This document shows, in pieces, positions 1-11,462 of a DNA stretch of 64,000 nt. The notes under the pieces are model-generated. The model was not told the DNA's origin. It saw only the letters and a program-made list of their open reading frames with translations, and searched no databases. The stretch's first letter is position 1, and each line of letters begins with the position of its first letter. The DNA comes from Citrus sinensis (taxonomy: Eukaryota; Streptophyta; Magnoliopsida; Sapindales; Rutaceae): positions 3,968,001-4,032,000 of the forward strand of contig NC_068562.1 in the NCBI RefSeq assembly GCF_022201045.2, written 5' to 3'. The translations under genes and the position numbers were made by a program.

Positions 1-1316
1 TTTCGGAAAAATCTTCACAAATCCATAACGAATTAAGATTCGCCAATCTCACGTAGTGATTTAAAATTTTTGTGCATAGCTGGGAGCTTGAAATAAAAGA
101 TAAAATTTAAAAAAAAAAAATTGTTGATCTTCCATAAAGATTTTCTTTCGCTTAAAAAAATTCAACAACTGTCATTGACATAATCTTGAAGCTTATACAA
201 ATTAAAGGTCAAGTAATCGAAATGCTAACCGGAAAGAGACTTTCATTGGCAGGCTGTCGTTAAGCTAATAACGAATGGAGCAAAATCCGGAAGTGTATCG
301 TCAATTCAAAAAGTTGTGGCGATTAAGAATTCAGTGGGTCAATTTCATGCGTTCTTCGCATCTATACTTTGTTTAATATTCATTTTTATCTTAGCCTTTG
401 CCTTGCCAGAAACTCCATCCATCCAACCAAGTAGACATAATTTTATCCTGTTATTTTTTTGCAATGGTTTCTTAATTTAAAATTTTGACTTTAAAAAATA
501 ACTTAATATTTCATCCGTTAAATTCACTCAATCCAATAACGAGGATTTAAAGTTAAAATACGGAACTTATTTCTCCATCCAGAAACCGTTGAATAAAATA
601 AATACAATTAATAGATAGAACTTTAAATTACCTTCTCAAGTAAAAATTTTTTTAGAGAACCCAGACTTTTCCCTTTCAATAAAGACACAGAAATTCCTAC
701 ACCCTTCGGCTCTTTTCCTATAATATATTATCTACGCACGCTCTAACTTCTTGGAGCTCCACAGGCCGGTCGGTAGTCTATCGTGAAAAGAAATTGCTTA
801 GTGCTTGGGAAGACACGTAAGGCGAAGCATACAGCATTTTCAAACTATACGAACAGGATTTTGATTGGGTTTGGATTCTTAAAAGAAGGATTATCTTTAT
901 TAGTTACCTTTAATAATATCATGTACACTTTCGTCGCTTACCATTAAAATGGTATCAAGAATAACAATGGCCTGCATAATTTTTGCATTATTTTCTAGCT
1001 GGCTAGTTTCTAGTTTTTTAAGCACCTCCCATTTGATGTCTGGTATTCATTTTTTCTGGAAAAAAATATTCAGCTTAGTGGTTACTTAGGGATCTATTGC
1101 GCATTCTGAAATGGTAACAAGATTCTAAAGTCAATTTCTGACGAAGCACAAGCGTGAAAATAAAACTTGGTTCAAACTTCAAACTCAGCATCCGATCACA
1201 GACCAACGATATAAAGTTGTTGGAGTCAAATCCTCAAATAATTTAAAAAGAGTCCCCACAACCAAAAAGCCCTTCACCGTCCTTTACTAGCGTGCCTTTG
1301 CCACCAAAATCGTTCC
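1..1316. other. AT-rich non-coding DNA upstream of the peptide gene
   Basis: No recognisable protein or RNA gene is visible. The last part presumably holds the promoter of the small secreted-peptide gene that follows. Confidence 0.5.
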
Positions 1317-1327
1317 TTATATAAAGG
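1317..1327 (+). promoter_or_regulatory. TATA box of the PIP-like peptide gene
   Basis: The string TTATATAAAGG lies about 130 bases before the chosen ATG. That spacing leaves a 5' leader of roughly 100 bases. It is the only good TATA box near the gene; the role is inferred from position and match. Confidence 0.55.
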
Positions 1328-1456
1328 ACGGTACCCTGTCCAATGGAAATGCCAAGCCGCTCTTTAATTTACGAAAGAGAGAATATTTGAAAAGCAAGGG
1401 GAGAGTTGTTGAATACTTGAGTCCTTGAAATTCGGAAGGACGAAATTAACTTCACC

Positions 1457-1732
1457 ATGCAGCAGGCAGCATCAACAATGAGACACCTGCGTTTAGTTCT
1501 GATGATCTTGATGATGATGATTCTTTCTCATTCAATTTGTGTTGATTCTCGGGCTCTTCGATCAGGGGGAACAGATGAGAGCTCTGTCGAGATATCTTCT
1601 TCATCTTCATCATCATCATCATCATCATCAGCTAACTCCGCCAATAATAAGGACTTGACTGTCCGGGTTTTGGTAAAGGAGCAAGTGTTTACGTTGGCTT
1701 CAGGACCTAGCAGGAAAGGCTCTGGCCACTAA
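1457..1732 (+). CDS. PIP-like secreted signalling peptide precursor
   Basis: The 91-residue precursor opens with a hydrophobic signal peptide (about residues 8-31, rich in Leu, Met and Ile). A variable, serine-rich middle follows, and the chain ends in the short conserved motif SGPSRKGSGH. This layout matches the PAMP-induced secreted peptide (PIP/PIPL) family, whose C-terminal SGPSxxGxGH core is released in the apoplast; Arabidopsis PIP1 is perceived by the receptor kinase RLK7 and amplifies immune signalling. There is one SGPS copy. The first ATG was chosen; a second in-frame ATG at 1478 would also leave a signal peptide. Twelve consecutive serines come from a TCN repeat at 1595-1630. The gene has no intron and stands alone. 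Related IDA or CEP peptides are less likely because of the SGPS...GH ending. The peptide's own function is inferred from family. Confidence 0.78.
   Translation: MQQAASTMRHLRLVLMILMMMILSHSICVDSRALRSGGTDESSVEISSSSSSSSSSSSANSANNKDLTVRVLVKEQVFTLASGPSRKGSGH
1595..1630 (+). repeat. Coding TCN (mostly TCA) microsatellite
   Basis: Twelve serine codons in a row, mostly TCA, lie within the variable region of the peptide precursor. Length changes here would not touch the signal peptide or the C-terminal peptide. Confidence 0.8.
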
Positions 1733-3857
1733 TATCCTCTGTTATTCAAGACTCCTTTTGTTTAGTTAATTTCATTTCTAGATTTCTGTTTGTTATTGGT
1801 AGCTGGTACCGTAGGTGTTGTAATATATGTTTCTAGCTACTGTACAATGGACCAAGTTTTTAGTAACAGGCAGAGAAATTCTTTGATCTTGTCTTTTAAT
1901 CTTGCGTGATAAATCAATTGTCAGTTTTTGTTATGGGTATCATTGGATTTGATATGTTGTTAGCCGAAGCAAATTTCAAATCGCGCCTGAATGTATAAAG
2001 GTATCAACTTGAAGATCGGTTCATCGTTTAAGAAATAGTTTCCAAATTGTGTAGCAACTTGCCAGCAAAGTCACTTATTTCCGATTACTTGCTTCGCTCT
2101 AAAATTTTGAAAAGAGGTAGAAGAAAGGAAAAGAAAAAGAGCTCATAACTCAACCCTCAATTATTAAAAAAAATTCAACTCACTTCCCTATTTTTCTAGT
2201 CTCCGCATAAAAAATTCCAACGCCAACAGATTTAAAAATTTCTTGGACAAAAAAGGTGTGCTATATATTAATGAAATTGTACCTAAAAATTATTATTTTC
2301 CAAACATGCGATGTGATGGAGTATTTAAAAATCTTTTGTGGTGTAATTAGGAGCATCACAATCTAATACGCAAAAAAATGGAATTATTACAGGCAACCTG
2401 GCGAGTTTCTGCCAGTTAAGCCAAGTCAAAAATCGATGGTAAGCGTTGAACAAAAAAGCCCCGTGTGACCAAATTTCAGGTTTATGTGTTACTTTGTATT
2501 TGACAATGGAATTGACAATTGCCTGTGTATTGTTGGTCGTGCCACTCAAGAGTCAAGACTCCTTGTGTTTAAAAGTTGAGATACTTGGAGATGGAAGGTT
2601 CAACCGAGATAAAAGTCGATACAAGTAGGTAAATATTATTTTTAAAGTCAATAACATAGACAAAATACTATCGAATATATAGAATTTTGTAGCTGTAATT
2701 AAAAAGCCACGACTACGCTACATTAATTTCGCACTCTCACTTCCTATTGGGATCCATGTTTTGACTGCCCCTCCCCCTGGTGTTGATGTTTACTTGCATA
2801 ATGACAGCTTAGGGACGGCATTCCCTCGTATTGTTAAACTTTACCTTTGCTAGGCTCGCCTTTCTTTAAAAGCCACGACTAGTATCCATTAATGCTAGGA
2901 CCCCCTTGCCCAAGAAAATTTCATTGATACCCCTTAATTTATAATAAATTTAATAAAATAATAAATAGAGTTAGAAACTTATTTTATAAAGTAATTAAAT
3001 TATATGTTTATTAAATAAATTAAAATAGTTATGGGATTAAAATGTTAGTATTGCTTTAACTTATTATAAAAATATCATAGTTTGGTCTAATTGAAAAAAA
3101 AAAGATGCCAATATATAATATTGTCACTAGTATTAAAAGGTTACAAAATGATATAGTAACAATTGACAACACATATCATATTCTCTATTATTAAAATAAA
3201 GATAATTTCATAAATAATTTTTAATGTCCAAGTTTAATAACTTATATTATAAGCTTATTTGTTACTTAGTTGTCATTCTTTTATTAAATATATGTATTTT
3301 ACTAAAAAAAATTTATAGTTGCCTTGCTTAATACATATGTTATTTTACTGTTTTACATGGACGGATATTCACACAAATATTACCCAATTAAATTTATAAA
3401 TTAGTATGGGGTAATAAAAAGTCATAAGTCTACCTTTAAATACTAATGTGTTTGGCGAAAACTAGTTGTAATGATTTGAAGGATAAGTTTATTTTACACT
3501 ACAATTATATGATGAAAGGTTTATAATACCTTTATTTTCTTATCAAAATTATTATTTTACAATTATAGTTTTATTTGCATAACATCTCAATACTAAATAA
3601 AGCCTAAATAAATTCCTATTAGTTTTTTAGCCACCTATGTAACAGTTGAAAATAAAATCTAGTTGTTGTCCTAAAATATATTCCAATTATACAAATTTTC
3701 TTACAAACAGAGTATAACTTATCAGTTGCCTTAAAAAGCATACAGAATATATTAGAACTAATAAACAGCGAAAGCAGAAGCAAGCTTGTCCAGATTATAT
3801 TTACCTAATACGAATTGCAAAGGCTAAAGAAACTCAAATTGTGTAACTTTACCTGAC
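1733..3857. other. AT-rich intergenic DNA
   Basis: No gene is recognised. A short GC-richer patch at about 2740-2920 contains two copies of AAAGCCACGACTA (near 2702 and 2869), which suggests an old rearranged repeat. The rest is AT-rich sequence with stops in all frames. Confidence 0.45.
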
Positions 3858-5198
3858 ATCTTCAATTCCCAGTTGAGAGAAGACTTTATTTTCTAATGAG
3901 AAGACTTAGATAGGTGATCTTTCAAAGTTCCTTTTTCCATGAACTCATACTAGCATCATCTTTAGACCTTTTATTACAACACCCAATTAAGGAAACAAGA
4001 TGGCGATGGCAAATTTTTTATAAGACAATTATTGCAGTTTGGAATTCTGGAAGCGCTTGGCCTGAGCCTGTTTCGCCTCGTTTTACCGCAACTTTCATGC
4101 TGTTCCTGAGAGTTCCTCTGTAGACATTCCCAAATACTCCCTTACCATTACTAACTTTCTATCGAAATTGTGCGTCGCAAACTTAATTTCCACATAAGTA
4201 ATTTTTAATCCAAAGTTTACATTATGCATTGGGAAGCCAGTTCCCTCAGGGACCCCACGATAAGAACCCCCTCCTTCATGTACATGTAACAGACACCAAT
4301 CCAAAGCTAAAGGAAATTCATCAGGCTTTTGCTTTCTCCATATCAAACAAAAAACAGTACAATTTCCAATATGCAAATCAGAACCGAACATGCAAGCACT
4401 GAGCCAACTACAACCATGAACTGCTTTTTCTTAGGTCCATTCACCACAGGAACTGCACCCGCTGTATCCGGGTTGTACAGGTAATTATCATCACGAATCC
4501 AGTTCCTTCCTAGATTGTCATTCTCTTGCGTAATCATAGGGCCACCAACATTGATCCTATCAATTGTTCGTAGAGCCTTCGAGTGAATGCCCCTTTAATA
4601 ATTAGTCTTAAAAACTGGAGGACTAACTTATGAAGCATTATCATGAATGAAACTTAAGAGGTAAAGGGTCCACAGGGAAGGCTTCAATGGCACTAGCAAA
4701 CGCGAAAGATGATTCTTGAGGCCTAAAGTAGACGCTATATTTACTGGAGACTGCCTACTGTTTTGGACATTAAAATTATGCATCAGCACAAACTAATCGG
4801 AGGTCGAAACGTCGGAAACAGCTTTGAAGAGATTGATTGCAGAGGAGAAAGCAAAGAAATGAAGGCGCATCTGGATGAGTACCGTTACTGCTAACATCAA
4901 ATTCGTAGGGAGGTGGTTGATTGAAAACTCTTGCTGTTTGATAGAGAACTAATATATCTAGTAACTGGCTGCTGTTTTAAACAGGATAGTTCTGCTTTGA
5001 AAAGGAGATGGAATCTGAACTCAGATCCCCACTGAATGTCGGATTGCCGGGATTCATGTTGGTATCTGAACCACAGTTGATGAAGTACTTGTCTGGAAGA
5101 GCGTAAGCTGCACAAGTAAGCCCCACTGATAAGACATGGAGGAGAAAAATAAGAGGGGATGAAGATTTAGGGACTTTTATGGTTTGAATCTTAGCCAT
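3858..5198 (-). pseudogene. Decayed CrRLK1L (malectin-like) receptor kinase pseudogene
   Basis: Read on the minus strand from the ATG at 5198, several frames together spell a CrRLK1L receptor kinase. A signal peptide is followed by YFINCGSDTN (start of the first malectin-like domain). Then an in-frame TAA comes just after SKQNYPV, followed by LYQTARVFNQPPPYEF and SSFAFASAIEAFPVDP. The second malectin domain starts with RINVGGP near 4550 but is mostly deleted, running almost directly into a transmembrane segment (about 4430-4370). The juxtamembrane LHVHEGGGSY and NFGLKITYVEI, a glycine loop (GKGVFGNVYRG) crossed by a frameshift, the VAVKRG lysine motif near 4090, HLVSLIGCC and LVYEFMEKGTLKDHL follow. 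The rest of the kinase is not seen. Stops, frameshifts and a roughly 200-residue internal gap make it non-functional. Living family members are mostly intronless, as here. Confidence 0.85.
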
Positions 5199-5927
5199 GA
5201 ATTTAGTTGGAGGAAAGCTAATCTCTGTGAATTTTGAATACGTAGTGGCTGAAAGATACTTGTGTTGACATAGTTGAAAAATTAAACATGAAAATCTGGG
5301 AAAAAAAAACATAATGATCACATAATTTTATGACAGGAATACAAAATATATGCCACGACGATAGAAATTTATGCTCTCCATTAGAAGATGCCCTCGCCCC
5401 TTGATATCGAAATAGCTGACTATATACAGGCCAATTATGTAAGCTAAAGTAAATGTGGACCCGTGGAAAACTTAGAAACTGGCTAAATGTATTGAATTTC
5501 GTCTTGCATTTGGTGGGTGAAGCAGAAGGCCCCACAATGGTAGGAATTCTACAATAATGGCACTCCTTGCAATCTACTTGCTAATGGGTTAAGGCAGCAG
5601 ATTGGTCTGTTTGCTTAATCTAGGGCATTTTGGGATGCTATATATTTTCCATCCTATATCCGATTCCTGAAAAGATTAACCGATGATGGAAGGCCTGATC
5701 CTTTGAAGGCTTCCAAAACCTGGAAATTGGTAAATACCATATACAGGTTAAACTGATACTGTACAGTGAGGTGAGATTATTTTCTCAAGGATGAAAAAGA
5801 CTTGAATATCTTCCCTCTTCAGCGCTAGTAATTGACACTATCTGATCCCGGAAATCAAGAGGAGGATGTGGATGTCCGTTAGCAAAATTTCTTTTATTTA
5901 TTTATCTTTGTTGGGTCTCGTTCAGAT
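5199..5927. other. Intergenic DNA between the receptor pseudogene and the MULE
   Basis: No gene is recognised. The sequence ends exactly at the 9-bp target duplication of the following transposon. Confidence 0.5.
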
Positions 5928-5936
5928 TTTAATATT

Positions 5937-5985
5937 GAGTGGTGATATTTGACCCCTTCATTATATCTCACCAACCCCCACTAAT
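5937..5985 (+). repeat. Left terminal inverted repeat of the MULE
   Basis: Begins GAGTGGTGATATTTGACC and pairs with the right end at 10961-11009. It shares the AACCCCCA block about 40 bases in. Weaker similarity continues further inward. Confidence 0.9.
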
Positions 5986-6604
5986 TATTTTTATATTAAT
6001 ACTTATTTTATCCTTATATGAAATGACTTAAAAGGATAAATATATTTTAAGTACACCCACATAATAATTTTTATTAATAATTAATAAAACTAGTCTAATT
6101 TTTTAAACCCTAATTTCCTTTAACTTTTTAATTTTTTTTGGTGAGAATTGATTAAACCCTAATTATAATGATCAATAATATTCTTAGCCAACAATTGCTT
6201 TGTTAAACGTTCAGTCAAATCTTCTTAGAACAATCCTTGAGAAATAGAAATTCCCTACAAGCATCATAGATGAAACAAAAAGTCATAAGAATGGTCCTTA
6301 TATTGCCTGATTATTGGTTTAGTGGCATTTAATGAAACAATCTCCTTGTTATTGCTACGGAAGTATTGTTTGTAGCAAATAAGCCTTTATTTCCTGATTC
6401 TTGCATGATCCCATAAACTCAACAAGCACGACAACTGAACCTGTAAGTCTTGGAGTGAGAGTTCTACCGAGTGACCCATGGTTGATTGTCTTCTTCTTCT
6501 AGTATAGGGAAAAGCGAGTTCGTTTAAAATTTGTATAAAACCCTAGAATCTAACTTTTTAAATTATCTCTTTTCATATATTATATACTCCTTGCTTTTGT
6601 AACT

Positions 6605-9600
6605 ATGGAAGAAATTAATTTGCAGTACTCACTAGCGGATGAAGAAGAAGTAAGTTTAAAGTTTTTTTCCCTTTAATTTTTGTACTCTATTTATTTTCAA
6701 CACCCTAATAATTTTATATTTCTAACAAATTTTAGGATGAAAAGCCTATTAATCACGGAAACAATGTCACAAGAGAATCGAACATTGTAGATGATTGTGC
6801 TTGTGTTTTCAGCACTGACAAGGTAGACAGTTAACTTTCACTTTTTAATTTTTTATTATTAATTAATATTATTCAAAGCTTTCTAATTGGATATATTATA
6901 ATTTTGTTTTGATTAGGTTTTTAATAGCAGGGAAGAATTAATTGAGTGGACGCGAAATGCTGGAAAGAGAAATGGATATGTCATTATAATAAAAAAGTCA
7001 GATGTAAGTGCACATGGTAGAAATCCAAGAATAATTTTCGCTTGTGAAAGAAGTGGTGCTTACAAGTGTGTTTCTAGTGAAGGTCAAAGGCCAAAATGTC
7101 CTAAGGCAACCGGAACAAAAAAATGCAATTGTCCATTCAGATTAAAAGGGCAATATTTGGCAAATGACAATTGTTGGGTTTTGAAAGTGATATGTGCAGA
7201 ACATAACCATCCTGCAGCAAAACATCTTGAGGGGCACTCATATGCAGGTAGACTTACTGAAAAAGAGAACAACTTATTGATTGATATGTCAAAAAGTAAT
7301 GCAAGGCCAAAGGATATACTATATACGATAAAGCAAAGAGATATATATAATGCTACTACTATGAGGTCTATTTACAATGCAAGACATAGATACAAGGTTA
7401 AAGAACTAGCCGGTAGGTCAAAGATGCAACTACTCATGAGCAAATTGACTGAGCATAACTACATTGAGTGGTATCGAAGTGATGCTGATACAGACAGTGT
7501 TAAGGACTTATTTTGGGCTCATCCTTTTGCAATTGACCTATTGCGGGCATTTCCACATGTGTTAATTATGGATTGCACATGCAAGACCAACAGGTATGCT
7601 TTTCCATTACTAGAGGTGGTTGGTCTCACCTCGACTGAGATGACATTTTCAGTATGTTTTGCATATATTGAACGCGAGCGGGAGGATAACTACAGTTGGG
7701 CACTAGATAAATTGAAAGGTTTTATGGATAATAATATGTTACCGAGTGTAATTGTGACAGATAGAGAGGTAGCACTAATGAATGCTATTCAAAATGTTTT
7801 CCCAACTGCAACTCATATTCTGTGTAGATGGCATATCTCAAAAAATGTTTTATCTAACTGTAAGAAGTTATTTGAGACTAATGAGGTATGGGAATCTTTC
7901 ATCACTAATTGGAATATATTAGTACTATCTGCCACAAAAGACCATTATATGCAACACCTAAGACTTTTGGAGAGTGAATTTGTTAGATATCAAGAAGTTA
8001 TTGATTATGTGAAGAACACATGGCTGGATAAGTACAAGGAAAAATTTGTTGCAGCTTGGACTGATTCAATAATGCATTTAGGAAATACAACCTCAAACAG
8101 GTAAATATTCATTAAAATATATTCTTATATTTAATTTTATTATTGAAAAAATAACTTTTTTTTTGGTATTTTCTTAATAGGGTTGAGACATCTCATTCAG
8201 CATTAAAAAGGCAACTACAATCATCACGAGGAACTTTTGAGACGTTATGGACTAAAATCCATGCTTTAGTAGAACTGCAGCATACAGAGATTAAAGCTTC
8301 GTTAGAGAGAAGTTCAACAATAGTGCAATATGATTTCAAACCTTCAGTTTTCAAGGAATTGCGAGGATTTGTTTCACGAAATGCACTCAACATGATATTT
8401 TGTGAGTCTAAACGAGCTGATTATATTGGTTTAGATCCATTGGCTTGTGGATGCGTAGTTCGACGCACTCATGGAATTCCATGTGCACATGAGATTGCAA
8501 GGTATAAGCGTGAAGGAAGACCTATTCCTTTGTCTTCTATACATCTACATTGGAAGAAACTAGACTTATTACCTACTACCAAAGCTGAAACTACAGATTT
8601 AAGTTGTTCAACTGAGATGGAGATGATTTTGAAGCGTTTTAATAATAATGATTACACTGGAAAGTTACAGATTTTGAAGAAGTTAAAAGAACTAGCAAAT
8701 CCAGCATCAACTTATCTTATTGAGCCAGAAGCTAAAGCAAGAACACGAGGCCGACCTTCTTCAAAGGCAGATAATTCTACTCGTCGAGATCCATCCAAAT
8801 TTGAACATGTATTATCTGCACTGAATAGTCATTCTCCACATTTATCTTCAAGTAAGATTTCTGTACAATCTAAACTACGACAAAGAAAAAAGGTGCACCA
8901 GTCTCAACTTCCTAAGCATTCTTCTTTCATTGATTCATTTCCACAAGGATTGCGGCCATATATACATCATGTTAAAGATGTTGCTGCAGATGGTAATTGT
9001 GGTTTTCGTGTTGTGGCTGATTTAATTGGTTTGGGTGAGGATAATTAGATTCAAGTGAGGAGGGACTTAATTGATGAATTAAAAAGCCACTTTGATGACT
9101 ATACCCAAATATTTAAGTATGCAGGTAGATCTGATGAGATTCTACAGTCACTTTCATATTTTGAAAGCAATCCATCAAATGATTATTGGATGACCTTCCC
9201 TGAAGCAGGATATCTTATCGCTTCTAAATATAATGTTGTGCTGATATTCTTATCTCAACTGCAGTGTCTCACTTTTCTTCCACTCAGATCAACTCCATTA
9301 CCATGGCCCTCTCAAAAGATTATTGCAATTGGATTCATTCACAATTGTCATTTCATACAGGTAGTTTTTTAGACATTTTGTTAATAATTATTATTTCATA
9401 CCACAACCCTCTAAGAAAAGAAAAAAAAAGATTTTTTTAACACTTGTTAACTATGATTTTTTCAATATTTTACTTTTTTATTACAGGTATTCATGAATCT
9501 AGGTTCACCGATGCCATCAATAGCAAGTAGTTGGTTAAAATATCATTCTTCTGTAGCAGAAGGATGGGCAACTCCATATGATAGGAACATTATTGCTTTT

Positions 9601-9657
9601 AAAGATTTAGTACCTAATGTGGCAAGCAAAGACACAATTGATTTGGATGATCAATAA
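6605..9657 (+). pseudogene. MULE transposase with FAR1-like, SWIM and OTU domains (one nonsense codon)
   Basis: Five exons were read by splice sites and phase: 6605-6649, 6736-6822, 6917-8100, 8181-9360 and 9487-9657, about 888 codons. Exon 3 holds a FAR1-like zinc-binding region (VFNSREELIEWTRNAGKR, Cys pairs, AEHNHPA) followed by the MULE transposase core: LIMDCTCKTNRY with the first catalytic Asp, VIVTDREVALMNAI with the second, and CRWHISKN. Exon 4 has the SWIM zinc finger (CGCVVRRTHGIPCAHEI), a basic TRGRPSSK stretch, and an OTU-like cysteine-protease motif, DGNCGFRVVADLIG. The matching histidine region, HNCHFIQ, closes exon 4. The frame is open except for a TAG at 9046-9048 (codon about 728), where GEDN-stop-IQVRRDL suggests TGG became TAG. 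The product would lose most of the OTU domain unless read through. The exon 1-2 assignment is less certain than exons 3-5. Confidence 0.85.
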
Positions 9658-10960
9658 GTATTTCCATTATTTATTGTTTTTTTAAATGATTTGGGCAAGT
9701 TGTTTTGTAATAAGTATTTCAGTTCACATATTATTTAGAAAATACAATTTTATCCAGAGAAACAGCAACAACTTATTAACACTAAGAGGGGATACAAAGC
9801 CATTGGTTGAATGTAGTACCCAACTACCCATTGTTACAATATTTTGAGTAAGAGCTATGAAAATCAGTTTATTTCTGCTATTAGATATCATGTCGATGTT
9901 TTAATTGCATGGTTTTCTCAAATCCTTAAAATTGATTGTTATTAGAAAGGAATTAATGGGGAAAGGAAAGTCATGAAAAATTCTTCTGTTGTGTTAACTG
10001 AAGCCAGACAGCTGTTGGTTTGGAGAAGTTTGTACTATCTGCTGAGTATTTCATTAAGAGGAAGCTATATTTGGATTTTTTTTTTTAGAAGAGCTATATC
10101 CAGATGTTGATATAGGAATAAATAAGATTTAATTGGTTTTTACTTTTGTTATTTCTTGCAAGTGTAAATAGGTTAAAAAATTGTTAAATATGTGATATGA
10201 GCAAGGAAATTACCATCAGAAGGGTTACTTGAGAGTTACAATAGCTACTTTTGAACCTAATTCTACTTTGATAGATTCATAATGTATGCTTATTTAAGAA
10301 ATTTGGTCACTTTGGTGGTCAAAATCTACTCGGCAGTTGCAAAACTTCATATATTGTATATAGAAAAAAAAAACAGTAATGATCATTTGTACAGAGAATG
10401 AAAGTAATAATTTTATTCATTCAGTAAAAATGACAAACACTTGGAAGACTATTAACAGCTATGATGAAATACATAAATTCTTCAATTTGTAAACAAAAAA
10501 ACAACCAGTCAAGATACTCAAAGAACTAGAAAAGCCAATACAAATTGAAACTAACTACAATACTTAAATATATAATTTCTTGAATTTGTAAACACCACAC
10601 CTCCGCATGCTGAAAAAGGTAGCTGCACTTGCAAGAAATTCCAGAACTATCATGTCTACCCCCTTGGCTAATTCTTGTATTTCTATACTCACTTTGGGCT
10701 TGATAGACTTAGCATGATACTTCGATTTTGTAGGATTGACTTGGCATGGTTCGTGGTCCAATCCTTACTGGAATTATTAAATTCTTTTCCATGGTTACGG
10801 TGGCGATTATCAGAATTTTTTTTCTGTTTTAAAATAATTTTTATAAGTTTTATAAATGGGTGCATGAAGTAAGATAAAAATTATAATAAGGGTAAATTAG
10901 GAATTAAGTGGGGTATATTAAGAGATAAAAATTATTTTAAAATTATTAATGGGGTTAATT
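9658..10960. other. 3' non-coding part of the MULE
   Basis: About 1.3 kb between the transposase stop and the right inverted repeat. Only short chance reading frames occur. It presumably holds the transposase 3' UTR and subterminal binding sequence. Confidence 0.6.
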
Positions 10961-11009
10961 GAAAAATGGGGGTTTGTGAGATATAATTAGGGGTTAAATA
11001 TCACCACTC
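10961..11009 (-). repeat. Right terminal inverted repeat of the MULE
   Basis: The reverse complement begins GAGTGGTGATATTTAACC, matching the left end. It is directly followed by the TTTAATATT target duplication at 11010-11018. Confidence 0.9.
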
Positions 11010-11018
11010 TTTAATATT

Positions 11019-11462
11019 TTTCGTAGGAGAAGTTAACAAGTAGCTCAAAATTCTTCTGTTGAGTTTGTGATTGCGTGCCGTACTGAGCTTTTAAATGGCT
11101 AGAACTAGATGCATGTTAACTAGCCCGAACAGACACTTTGACCCAGTAAGCTGTGAGCCACTAATAATCCAGGGAATTACGGCTCAAAAGCCCAATGTCA
11201 CCCTGATTCCGCATCTGGGCTAACAATGTAAGCCCAAGGCCAACTTGATATTCTAGAAGCTAGTAGTAAAACCACCCAAAAAGAATCGTAAGACTGGGTC
11301 AAAATGGTTTCACTGTGTGCCCCTAGTTTCAATTTCTTGCCATTCCACCTCCTTGCCATATTACAAAATAAAATAATATACATGCATTTGGTTTTGCCGA
11401 CCCCATCAGGCACTTAAAAGACAATTGCGCCATCAAAACAAGCTAGTCAAAAAAGAATCACG
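11019..11462 (+). promoter_or_regulatory. Promoter region of the MEE59-like gene with site II elements
   Basis: Three TGGGCT/AGCCCA motifs lie at 11188-11196, 11216-11221 and 11231-11236, 230-280 bases before the ATG. Such site II elements are bound by TCP factors and are common upstream of plant housekeeping genes. The MULE inserted only about 450 bases upstream of the ATG, so it may have cut off more distal promoter sequence. Confidence 0.5.

Larger units (their letters stand above)
5937..11009. mobile_element. Complete Mutator-like element (MULE) with OTU-type transposase
   Basis: The element is 5,073 bp. Its ends are inverted repeats starting GAGTGGTGATATTT, recognisable for about 49 bp at 5937-5985 and 10961-11009 with only a few differences. 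It is flanked by a perfect 9-bp direct duplication, TTTAATATT, at 5928-5936 and 11010-11018. Nine-bp duplications are the hallmark of Mutator-like transposition. The single long gene inside (6605-9657) encodes a MULE transposase. The clean duplication and intact ends indicate a fairly recent insertion between the receptor pseudogene and the MEE59-like gene. One in-frame stop in the transposase suggests that this copy may no longer be autonomous. Confidence 0.93.

Noticed and set aside
2325-2628. Overlapping open frames of 60-74 codons on both strands
   Set aside because: Sequence is AT-rich, no family resemblance, and the two frames exclude each other; treated as chance.
10564-10872. Short open frames near the right end of the MULE
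   Set aside because: They lie in subterminal transposon DNA, overlap each other on opposite strands and show no domain.
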